From Georgfuchsia sp049276455 (GTDB lineage Bacteria; Pseudomonadota; Gammaproteobacteria; Burkholderiales; Rhodocyclaceae), in contig JBASWL010000200.1 in assembly GCA_049276455.1 (NCBI GenBank), forward strand, positions 1-64,000: a DNA stretch of 64,000 nt, read 5' to 3'. How positions within the stretch are numbered: the first letter of the stretch is position 1; every line of letters begins with the position of its first letter. The notes below the pieces were generated by a model, which did no database searches, had not been told where the DNA came from, and saw only the letters and a list, made by a program, of their open reading frames with translations. Positions 16,480 to 24,654 of this stretch are shown piece after piece. The translations under genes were made by a program, and so were the position numbers.

Positions 16480-17514
16480 ATGAACAAATACACACTTGAT
16501 TTGCAGCACGGCCGCGTCGATCTGTCGCATGGGTCGGGCGGCCGCGCGATGGCGCAACTGATCGCGCAACTGTTCGCGCGCGAGTTCGACAACGAATACC
16601 TCGCCCAGGGCGACGATGGCGCGCGTCTGCCGCGTGCCGAGGGACGACTGGTGCTGACCACCGATTCCCATGTCGTCTCGCCGCTGTTCTTTCCCGGCGG
16701 CGACATCGGCTGTCTTTCCGTACATGGCTGTATCAACGATGTCGCCGTGATGGGAGCGCAGCCGCTGTACCTCACCGCCGGCTTCATTCTCGAAGAGGGT
16801 TTTCCGCTCGCCGATCTGGCGCGCATCGTCGCCTCGATGGCACAGGCTTCGCGCGAAGCCGGTGTGCCCGTGGTGGCGGGCGATACCAAGGTGGTCGAGC
16901 AGGGCAAGGCCGACGGCGTCTTCATCACCACCGCCTGTCTCGGCGTATTGCGTGAAGGCGTCGATCTGTCTGGCGCCAATGCGCGGCCGGGTGACGCGAT
17001 TCTCGTTTCCGGCATGCTCGGCGATCACGGCATGGCGGTGCTATCAAAGCGGGAGAACATGGATTTCGGCACCACGCTGCTGTCCGACACGGCAGCGCTG
17101 CATCGCCTGATCGACCGCATGCTCGATGCCGTGCCGGGCATCCACGTGCTGCGCGACCCGACCCGTGGTGGTGTGGCAACAACATTGAACGAGATCGCTA
17201 CACAATCCGGTGTCGGCATGCTGATCGAGGAAGCGAAACTGCCGCTGCGGACGCAGGTGGCGGCAGGTTGCGAGCTGCTTGGCCTCGATCCGCTCTACAT
17301 CGCCAACGAAGGCAAGCTGGTCGCTATTTGTGCAGCGGCAGATGCGGAGCGGCTACTCGCCGCGATGCGTGCCGATCCGCTGGGTACCAATGCCGCTATC
17401 ATCGGCATGGTGGATGAAAGGGATCCGCATTGCTTCGTGCAGATGCGTACCGTGCTTGGCGGCCTGCGTGTCGTGGATTGGTTGTCAGGGGAGCAGCTGC
17501 CGAGGATTTGTTGA
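16480..17514 (+). CDS. hypE: Hydrogenase maturation protein HypE
   Basis: AIR-synthase-like enzyme that dehydrates the carbamoyl-thioester on its own C-terminal cysteine to a thiocyanate, the cyanide donor for HypCD. The 344-residue protein has DLSHGSGGRAMAQLI, the LTTDSHVVSPLFFPGGDIG substrate region, VVAGDTKVVEQG and RDPTRGGVATTLNEIA, and ends exactly in LPRIC, the required terminal cysteine. The ATG at 16480 is chosen: TTAAGG precedes it and the family starts there. It is cut off from hypBFCD by the antisense lipoprotein gene and so needs its own promoter in 16244-16479, which I could not assign. Confidence 0.96.
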   Translation: MNKYTLDLQHGRVDLSHGSGGRAMAQLIAQLFAREFDNEYLAQGDDGARLPRAEGRLVLTTDSHVVSPLFFPGGDIGCLSVHGCINDVAVMGAQPLYLTAGFILEEGFPLADLARIVASMAQASREAGVPVVAGDTKVVEQGKADGVFITTACLGVLREGVDLSGANARPGDAILVSGMLGDHGMAVLSKRENMDFGTTLLSDTAALHRLIDRMLDAVPGIHVLRDPTRGGVATTLNEIATQSGVGMLIEEAKLPLRTQVAAGCELLGLDPLYIANEGKLVAICAAADAERLLAAMRADPLGTNAAIIGMVDERDPHCFVQMRTVLGGLRVVDWLSGEQLPRIC

Positions 17515-17657
17515 AATATGCGCGGTGCTTGTTTTTCAAGCTGGTCTGGCTCATCGTTTGACGACATACATTGATTTAGCTCACTGCACAGCGCATACCG
17601 CAGTTTCATGGAGTAGGATAATCAGATCTTCAAATGTCTGTCCGGGAGAATCGAGTC

Positions 17658-20429
17658 ATGACAAACAAGCGCTACATCTATGCCTTCGAGGAAGGCGACG
17701 GCAAGAACAAAATGCTGTTGGGAGGCAAGGGGGCGAATCTGTGCGAGATGACCCAGATCGGCCTGAATGTGCCGCCGGGGTTCGTCATCACGACCGAGGC
17801 ATGCCTTGCCTATCTGGAAAAGGATCGTCTGCCCGATGGACTCATGGAGAGCGTCCTTGCCGCCATGAAGGATGTCGAGAAGAAATCCGGCAAGCTGTTC
17901 GGCGATGCGAAAAATCCCCTGCTGGTCTCGGTGCGCTCCGGTTCCTCCATGTCCATGCCCGGCATGATGGACACTGTCCTCAATCTGGGCCTGAATAATT
18001 CCACCATCAAAGGCTTGATAGCGCAAACAGGCAACGAACGCTTTGCCCATGACGCTCATAGGCGTTTCATCCAGCTGTTCGGCAAGATAGCGCTGGGCAT
18101 CGCCGACGAACACTTCGATAATGCAATGGCAGCAATGAAGCGGAAAGTTGGCGTGGCCCAAGACGTGGATCTGACCTCCAGCGATCTGGAGGAACTGACA
18201 AGCCAGTTTGCCGCGATAGTCAAAAAACACACTGGCAAGCCTTTCCCGGAAGACCCTTACGAGCAACTCGAAATCGCCATTGCGGCAGTGTTCCGTTCCT
18301 GGAACGGCAAGCGCGCCATCGACTATCGCAAGCAGTTCCGGATCACGCCTGCGATGGCCAATGGCACTGCGGTGAATATTGTCACCATGGTCTACGGCAA
18401 CATGGGCAACGACTCCGGCACCGGCGTCGGCTTTACGCGCAATCCAGGCACTGGCGAGAACATCATCTATGGTGAATATCTGGTGAATGCGCAGGGCGAG
18501 GATGTGGTAGCCGGCATTCGCACGCCCAAGCCCATCGCCGAGATGGAACAGGAAATGCCGGAAATCTACCGGCAGTTGATCGAATTGCGCAACCGGCTGG
18601 AATCGCATTACCAGGAGGTGCAGGACTTCGAATTCACCATCGAGCGCAGCCGCCTATATTGTTTGCAGACTCGCAACGGCAAGATGAATGCCCGGGCCTT
18701 GGTGCGTACTTCTGTTGAGATGGTCAAGGAAGAGTTGATTGACAAGGAACGAGCACTGTTGCGCGTCGATCCCGCCATGCTGGAACAGCTTCTGGTGCCG
18801 CAATTGGCGCCTGACTTTCATGGCAAGCCGTTGGCAACGGGTCTGCCGGCATCGCCGGGCGCGGCTTCCGGACGTATCGTGTTTGATGCCGATACTGCCG
18901 AAACTCGCGGCAAGGCTGGCGAGAAGGTCATCCTGGTGCGTGAGGAAACCCGTCCAGATGACATCCATGGCTTCTTCCAGGCTCAAGGCATCCTGACCAG
19001 TCGCGGCGGCAAGACATCGCATGCCGCCGTCGTTGCGCGCGGCATGGGCAAGCCCTGCGTTTCCGGCTGCGAGGCCATCGTCATCAACGATCAAGAGCGC
19101 CGTGCCGTGATTGGTGAAACGACGCTGCACGAAGGCGACGTCATCACCATTGATGGCAGCAACGGCCGGGTTTATGCAGGTGAGGTGCCCACCGTCGAAG
19201 CCAGTTTTTCGGCGGAAATGGAAACGCTGCTCAAGTGGGCCGATGAAGCGGCACGGCTCAAGGTGATGGCCAACGCCGACACTCCCGACGCCGCCGCCCG
19301 CGCTCGCGCCTTTGGCGCCATGGGCATCGGCCTGTGTCGTACCGAACGCATGTTCAACAGTACCGACCGCCTGCCCATCGTTCAGGAAATGATCCTGGCC
19401 GAAAACGCCGAGGAGCGTCAGGCGGCGCTGGATCGGCTGCTGCCCATTCAGCGCGCCGATTTCAAGGGCATTTTCAAGGCCATGAAAGGCCTGCCGGTCA
19501 CCGTGCGCCTGCTTGATCCACCCATGCACGAATTCCTGCCGACGGCCGCACAGCTGGAACTGGAGATTGCCCACCTGCACCACATGCGCGATTCCATCAA
19601 GGCCCTGGAAGAGCTGCCGGAGACCCTGAAGCTGCTCAATCCCAGGCTTTACCAGCAATATGCCGATGGCTTGAACAAGCTGTCGCAAGGAATGAAGGAT
19701 TTCAAGGACAACCATCTTGAAGAGGATGTCATCCACAAGAAGGAAAAAATTCTCAAGAAGGTGCGCGCCCTGTCCGAAGTGAATCCGATGCTGGGCCACC
19801 GCGGGGTGCGCCTCGGCATCACCTATCCCGAGATCTATTCGATGCAGATCCAGGCAATCCTGGAAGCAGCCGCGCTATGCGCTCGCGAAGGTCTCGTCGT
19901 GTATCCGGAAATCATGGTGCCGCAGGTGGCGACGGTGGAGGAACTGAAGCGCATCCACGGTTATGTGCAGCGCCTGCACAAGGTGGTGGAATTGACCCAC
20001 GGCATCAATGTCGGCGTCAAGTTCGGCAGCATGCTGGAGGTTGTGCGCGCCTGCCTGCGCTCCAGGCGCATGGCCGAGATGGCTGAGTTCTTCAGTTTCG
20101 GCACCAACGACTTGACCCAGGCCACCTTCTCCTTCAGCCGCGAGGATGCGGAGAACAAGTTCCTGCCTTCCTACATTGGCACCGGCATTCTCCAGGACAA
20201 TCCCTTCGAGGTGCTGGACCAGAAGGGCGTCGGTGAACTGATGAAGTTTGCGGTGTTGGAAGGCCGCAAGACCAGACCGGACCTGAAGGTCGGCATATGC
20301 GGAGAGCATGGAGGTCACCCGGCCTCCATCCATTTTTGCCATGAAATAGGTCTTACTTATGTTTCCTGCTCCGGACCGAGGGTACCGATTGCGCGGCTGG
20401 CGGCAGCGCAGGCGCAATTGCAGGATTAG
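17658..20429 (+). CDS. ppdK: Pyruvate, phosphate dikinase
   Basis: Interconverts pyruvate, ATP and Pi with PEP, AMP and PPi; it serves gluconeogenesis or PPi-linked glycolysis. The 923-residue protein starts MTNKRYIYAFEEGDGKNK at the ATG at 17658, after GGGAG. Domains in order are the nucleotide-binding domain (LLGGKGANLCEMTQIGLNVP), the swivelling phosphohistidine domain with GGKTSHAAVVARGMGKPCV (catalytic His), and the PEP/pyruvate barrel with GIGLCRTERMF, FSFGTNDLTQ and ICGEHGG. Length is normal. Free-standing; followed by an IS110 relic. Confidence 0.97.
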   Translation: MTNKRYIYAFEEGDGKNKMLLGGKGANLCEMTQIGLNVPPGFVITTEACLAYLEKDRLPDGLMESVLAAMKDVEKKSGKLFGDAKNPLLVSVRSGSSMSMPGMMDTVLNLGLNNSTIKGLIAQTGNERFAHDAHRRFIQLFGKIALGIADEHFDNAMAAMKRKVGVAQDVDLTSSDLEELTSQFAAIVKKHTGKPFPEDPYEQLEIAIAAVFRSWNGKRAIDYRKQFRITPAMANGTAVNIVTMVYGNMGNDSGTGVGFTRNPGTGENIIYGEYLVNAQGEDVVAGIRTPKPIAEMEQEMPEIYRQLIELRNRLESHYQEVQDFEFTIERSRLYCLQTRNGKMNARALVRTSVEMVKEELIDKERALLRVDPAMLEQLLVPQLAPDFHGKPLATGLPASPGAASGRIVFDADTAETRGKAGEKVILVREETRPDDIHGFFQAQGILTSRGGKTSHAAVVARGMGKPCVSGCEAIVINDQERRAVIGETTLHEGDVITIDGSNGRVYAGEVPTVEASFSAEMETLLKWADEAARLKVMANADTPDAAARARAFGAMGIGLCRTERMFNSTDRLPIVQEMILAENAEERQAALDRLLPIQRADFKGIFKAMKGLPVTVRLLDPPMHEFLPTAAQLELEIAHLHHMRDSIKALEELPETLKLLNPRLYQQYADGLNKLSQGMKDFKDNHLEEDVIHKKEKILKKVRALSEVNPMLGHRGVRLGITYPEIYSMQIQAILEAAALCAREGLVVYPEIMVPQVATVEELKRIHGYVQRLHKVVELTHGINVGVKFGSMLEVVRACLRSRRMAEMAEFFSFGTNDLTQATFSFSREDAENKFLPSYIGTGILQDNPFEVLDQKGVGELMKFAVLEGRKTRPDLKVGICGEHGGHPASIHFCHEIGLTYVSCSGPRVPIARLAAAQAQLQD

Positions 20430-20643
20430 AAACATGCGGAGATTATGCCACTGATGTAAGGTGGAATGCCGCGTTGGTGAAGACCGAAGAGCCACTGGAG
20501 CGTGCCTGCCCGAGGGTTAGCGTGGTCATGGGTCACGTCGGCGACATTGGTGAGGTTGCGTGAGCGACCATCCCGTTAGAGAGATTGAGTACAACGACGT
20601 ACCCGAACCGACGCGGCATTCCGATCAACATGATGGAGGAGGC

Positions 20644-21614
20644 ATGGCGCGACGCAAGAGAGCAGAACTGGAATTGGCCCATCCCAACGCGGCGGGAATC
20701 GACATTGGCTCGGCTAGCCACTTTGTGGCGGTACCCGCGGATCGGGACGATGAACCGGTGCGCGAGTTCAGGAGTTTCACTGACGATCTCAATGCCCTGG
20801 CCGACTGGCTGAAGGCGTGCGAGGTGGATACCGTGGCGATGGAATCGACCGGTGTTTATTGGATACCGCTGTTCGAGTTGCTGGAATCGCGCGGCTTCAC
20901 TGTCTATCTGGTCAATGCCCGGCACGTGAAGAACGTGTCCGGCCGCAAGAGCGATGTCCTCGACTGCCAGTGGTTGCAGCAGTTGATGGGCTACGGCCTG
21001 CTATCCGGCGCCTTCCGGCCCAAGGACGAGATTTGCGCCCTGCGGGCAGTATCGCGCCGCGACATGCTGCTCTCGTATCAGGCGCGCCACGTCCAGCACA
21101 TGCAGAAGGCGCTGGCGCAGATGAACGTACAGTTGGCCAACGTCATCTCCGACATCGTCGGCGAGACGGGACAGAAGATCGTGCGCGCCATCATCGCCGG
21201 TGAGCGCAATCCCCGCATGTTGGCGAAGATGAAGAACGTCCGCATCCGTGGCTCGGGCTGTGCCCGGGAACCAGGATTTCCGGCGGCAAGGTGCTCTCCG
21301 GAGCAAGCAAGCGCACGGCCAATCGGGCGGCGCAAGCGCTGCGATTAGCGGCTTCGGCACTGCGCACCAGTCAATCCTCGCTGGGCGCCTACTATCGCCG
21401 CTTGTCTGCCCGGCTGGATCGGCCCAAGGCCATCACCGCCACGGCGCACAAGCTCGCTCGCCTCATCTACACGATGCTGACCAAGGGCACGGAATATACG
21501 GATCAGGGGCAGGACTACTACGAGGAGCGCTATCGCCAACGCGTCATGCATCACATTGCCAAGCGCGCCGAAAAACTCGGATTTCAACTCTCTCCTGTTC
21601 CGAATGCCGTTTGA
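20644..21614 (+). pseudogene. IS110-family transposase, internally deleted and frameshifted
   Basis: The 5' part (20644-21240) encodes the DEDD-type N-terminal domain (AAGIDIGSASHFVAVP, VAMESTGVYWIPLFELLESRG, VNARHVKNVSGRKSDVLDCQW). The 3' part, in another frame from about 21249, encodes the C-terminal transposase_20 domain (WLGLCPGTRISGGKVLSG, ANRAAQALRLAAS, ITATAHKLARLIY). The junction near 21240 joins AKMKNVRI to WLGLCPG and skips the middle of the protein, roughly 100 residues by comparison with intact relatives, with a frame change. The ATG at 20644 has AGGAGG before it. IS110 elements lack long terminal inverted repeats and I could not fix the ends; roughly 20450-21640. Not functional. 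Confidence 0.88.
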
Positions 21615-21748
21615 ATCCTTATTTTCTTTCAGCTACTTGGGATGTGTTTCTTGAGAGAGAGAGAGGTGCTCGACGCACACGACGGGCAGCGCGGCATGGG
21701 CTGGCCGTTAAAAATTCGTCGTTGGTGGCCCCCCGGTAGTCTCGGCGC

Positions 21749-22201
21749 TTACCGGGGCTGGCGGAAGACCAATACCGGTATCGTTGAGTGCGTCAGAACC
21801 TTGTGTGTCTCCGAGCCGAGTAGCAGGCTGCTGAGGCCCCTGCGTCCGTGTGAGGCCATGAATATCAAGTCCGCTTTGACTTCGTTTGCAGCAGCGACAA
21901 TGGCGCCGTGAATCGAGCCGCTGGTTTGGCTGAGCGTGTCGCAAACGACCCCTGCAATTCTTGCTTTGTCCGTACACTCAGCCAAAATACTTTTTGCCTG
22001 CTGATCGGCCAATTCTGCAAATTGTTGTGGCGAGGTAGGATCGATTAAAGCACCTTCACCATACAGTGCAATTGGGAAATCTGGTTTTACATGGAAAAAA
22101 GTAAGTTTTGCACCAGCTTCGCGAGCAAAGCTAATGGCTCGATCCGCTGTTTCAGTTGACATTGTCGAGCCATCAGTCGGAACCAGAATATGCTTAAACA
22201 T
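21749..22201 (-). CDS. Universal stress protein (UspA family)
   Basis: A 150-residue single-domain Usp protein: MFKHILVPTDGSTMS at the start, and the C-terminal ATP-binding pattern as ADLIFMASHGRRGLSSLLLGSETHKVLTHS. Proteins of this type support survival in energy limitation and anoxia. The ATG at 22201 has GAGGGGGA seven bases upstream. An FNR-type box with a matching -10 lies immediately upstream, so oxygen-limited induction is likely. It stands alone downstream of the IS110 relic. Confidence 0.92.
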   Translation of the reverse strand: MFKHILVPTDGSTMSTETADRAISFAREAGAKLTFFHVKPDFPIALYGEGALIDPTSPQQFAELADQQAKSILAECTDKARIAGVVCDTLSQTSGSIHGAIVAAANEVKADLIFMASHGRRGLSSLLLGSETHKVLTHSTIPVLVFRQPR

Positions 22202-22224
22202 GGCGATTTCCCCCTCAAGGTGTC

Positions 22225-22265
22225 ATTAGAAGAATACATACAATTTGAGCCTTGATGCAAATTAA
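22225..22265 (-). promoter_or_regulatory. FNR-type box and -10 for the universal stress gene
   Basis: On the minus strand TTAAT-TTGC-ATCAA (22265-22252) matches the FNR consensus at nine of ten positions. TCTAAT (22230-22225) lies 21 bp further, so the box centre is about -41 from a start near 22218, and the leader to the ATG at 22201 would be about 17 nt including GAGGGGGA. Class II activation by FNR is inferred. Confidence 0.62.
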
Positions 22266-22439
22266 GTCTCGAGTGCATTGAGGCGAAGCACAAATCAGCT
22301 ATGCATCTTATCAAGTCAACGGAACAGTTGCTTGATTGCTCAACACAGAAAAAAACGCATGAGACAGCTAGGATCGCGGATAATTGAACCTCTTTAATCT
22401 CAACGCGGTCGTCACGCGACGGCAGAAAGACAAGCATAA

Positions 22440-23705
22440 ATGAAGTGTGTAGATGACTTTCGCCTCAGGTTTGGTCGTACTGAGTTGGTACCGATCATGG
22501 TGGGAGGTATGGGAGTTGATATTTCGACTGCCGAACTGGCGCTAGAGGCAGCACGCCTGGGTGGCGTCGGGCACATTTCGGATGCTTTGGTGCCAGCGAT
22601 TTCCGATGAACGTTTCAAAACGCGCTTCGTCAAGGATAAGGCCAAGTTGTACAAGTATAACGTCGCGAATTCCGACAAGTCACAGGTACATTTCGATCTT
22701 GGCCAATTAGACGAAGCGGTCCGCAACCATGTCGGCAAGACCATGGAAGTCAAACGCGGCTCGGGCATGGTGTTCGTCAACTGCATGGAAAAGCTGACCA
22801 TGAACGCACCACGCGAAACCTTGCGCGTACGCCTGGCCAGTGCACTCGATGCCGGCATCGATGGCATCACGCTCTCTGCCGGTCTGCATCTAGGCTCTTT
22901 TGGACTGATCGAGGATCATCCGCGTTTTCGCGACGCCAAGCTCGGCATCATCGTCTCCTCGGTACGCGCCCTGCAATTGTTTCTGCGCAAGAATGCCAGG
23001 CTCAATCGTCTGCCTGACTTCATTGTCGTCGAAGGGCCACTGGCAGGCGGCCACCTTGGCTTCGGCATGGATTGGGCGAAATATGATTTACGCACCATCG
23101 TCAATGAAACTCTTGCTTACCTGAAAGCCGAGCATCTCGACATTCCAGTCATTCCGGCCGGTGGAATCTTCACCGGCAGCGATGCCGTGTCCTTTCTTGA
23201 AGAGGGGGCCGCGGCGGTGCAGGTAGCGACACGCTTCACCGTTGCCCACGAATGCGGTCTGCCGGAAAAAGTGCAACAGGAATATTTCAAGGCCAGCGAG
23301 AACGACATCGAGGTCAACACCATTTCACCGACCGGCTATCCGATGCGCATGCTAAAGAACAGTCCAGCTATCGGCGACGGTATCCGTCCCAATTGCGAAG
23401 CCTATGGCTACCTGCTGGACGGCAACGGCAACTGTGCCTACATCACGGCCTACAACCGTGAGGTGGTGCTGCATCCCGGCGCCAAGAAACTATCGGTGAT
23501 GGACAAGACTTGCCTGTGCACCCAGATGCGCAACTTCAAATGCTGGACCTGCGGTCACCTGACCTACCGTCTGAAGGACACAACCAACAAGCTGGCGGAC
23601 GGCACATACCAGCTATTGTCCGCAGAGCATGTGTTTCACGACTACCAGTACAGCCGGGATCAGAAGATCGCCTTGCCGGCATCCACTCTCGCCCTGGCGT
23701 CCTGA
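22440..23705 (+). CDS. Nitronate monooxygenase (2-nitropropane dioxygenase)-like flavoprotein
   Basis: FMN-dependent TIM-barrel protein of the NPD family, 421 residues. Visible elements are PIMVGGMGVDIS at the start of the barrel, DFIVVEGPLAGGHLGFG, and the phosphate-binding IPVIPAGGIFTGSDAVSFL and AAAVQVATRF. A C-terminal extension carries a cysteine cluster (KTCLCTQMRNFKCWTCGH) that is absent from simple nitronate monooxygenases and suggests a metal or Fe-S site. The start at 22440 is weakly supported by its ribosome site but needed for the barrel. Its 3' end overlaps the convergent MBL gene by 46 nt. Substrate is unknown; other barrel oxidoreductases (e.g. enoyl reductases) belong to the same fold. 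Confidence 0.85.
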   Translation: MKCVDDFRLRFGRTELVPIMVGGMGVDISTAELALEAARLGGVGHISDALVPAISDERFKTRFVKDKAKLYKYNVANSDKSQVHFDLGQLDEAVRNHVGKTMEVKRGSGMVFVNCMEKLTMNAPRETLRVRLASALDAGIDGITLSAGLHLGSFGLIEDHPRFRDAKLGIIVSSVRALQLFLRKNARLNRLPDFIVVEGPLAGGHLGFGMDWAKYDLRTIVNETLAYLKAEHLDIPVIPAGGIFTGSDAVSFLEEGAAAVQVATRFTVAHECGLPEKVQQEYFKASENDIEVNTISPTGYPMRMLKNSPAIGDGIRPNCEAYGYLLDGNGNCAYITAYNREVVLHPGAKKLSVMDKTCLCTQMRNFKCWTCGHLTYRLKDTTNKLADGTYQLLSAEHVFHDYQYSRDQKIALPASTLALAS

Positions 23706-24643
23706 CTGTCCAGCCAGATCTCAATGCCTTTGGCATTGAGATCGATATCCATCGCGAGCAACTCGCAGGCAGCATCGCCTTGCAATCCCCATCCCTGCAT
23801 CTTGGCTTCCATCGCAACGATCTGGCGCAGCCCTGCCTTGATGCGTTCGCAACGGCCAATCCCGGAGTCTTTCTCCCGCATGGCAATTTCAAGCTGTGCG
23901 TCGATCAGCCTGTGCATGTCGGCGGCAAGCCGCGGTATATCGCGTATCTGGCCGAAATGCGTGACATAAAGCGCTGACGGCTTGAAGCCGGCAATCATGT
24001 CGACAGTGCGATGCAGGGCATCAGGATCGAACTGGCTCGGCGTTGTGGTGGGGTAGATAAATTGGCGTCCGTCTGAGTCGAGTTGCCGGTAATAAAGCCC
24101 AAAGGTATCGCCAGAGAAAATGTGCCCTGTATGGCTGTCACGGATACAAATGTGGTGTCGAGCATGTCCGGGCGAATCGAACAGCAGCAGTTCGCGACCA
24201 GCGAGGCTGATAACGGTTTCTTCTGCTGCTTCGATGACGCGCTCGGAAGCAATCGGCTGGATTTCGCCATACATGCGTATCGCATTTTCGCGGCCATAGA
24301 CATCGTAAGTCGCGGCAACGAGTTTTGATGGATCGATCATGTGCCGGGCACCACGCGGATGCACCACGAGTCGAGCGGCGGGCAGGGCCGCCATCAGTTG
24401 TCCCGCGCCACCTGCATGGTCGAGATGGACATGCGTGAGAATCACATAATCGACTTGTTCGGCAGACAGTCCGAGATGTGCGAGTTCGCGTAGCAGGAGG
24501 GGCCCCGAGGCATTGACCGCGGTGTCGACAATAGCCACTCGTCCCTTTTCGACGATGAGATGAATGGCAACGAGATTTGCACCGCCACAACCCGAATCAA
24601 CGACATGAATTCCATCGCCGTAATGGTGTGTGGCGGCAGACAA
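23660..24643 (-). CDS. MBL-fold metallo-hydrolase
   Basis: Metallo-beta-lactamase-fold hydrolase of 327 residues. It shows the metal motif LTHVHLDHAGGAGQL (HxHxDH), FDSPGHARHHICI, FSGDTFG and a final YVTHFG histidine, so a two-metal centre is complete. The best start is TTG at 24643: AGGAG sits eight bases upstream and overlaps the TAG stop of the ETF-QO gene, so the two are coupled. A C-terminal helical extension follows the fold. Its 3' end overlaps the convergent flavoprotein gene. The substrate cannot be deduced; thioester or glyoxalase-type substrates are possible. Confidence 0.87.
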   Translation of the reverse strand: MSAATHHYGDGIHVVDSGCGGANLVAIHLIVEKGRVAIVDTAVNASGPLLLRELAHLGLSAEQVDYVILTHVHLDHAGGAGQLMAALPAARLVVHPRGARHMIDPSKLVAATYDVYGRENAIRMYGEIQPIASERVIEAAEETVISLAGRELLLFDSPGHARHHICIRDSHTGHIFSGDTFGLYYRQLDSDGRQFIYPTTTPSQFDPDALHRTVDMIAGFKPSALYVTHFGQIRDIPRLAADMHRLIDAQLEIAMREKDSGIGRCERIKAGLRQIVAMEAKMQGWGLQGDAACELLAMDIDLNAKGIEIWLDSQDARARVDAGKAIF

Positions 24644-24654
24644 CGAAAACGCTC

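Noticed and set aside
17560..17580. FNR-like box upstream of ppdK (TTGATTTAGCTCAC)
   Set aside because: The second half differs from consensus at two positions and no -10 lies at the class II distance.
18654..19799. Long minus-strand frame opposite ppdK (381 codons)
   Set aside because: Shadow of ppdK; no recognisable family and codon pattern follows the sense gene.
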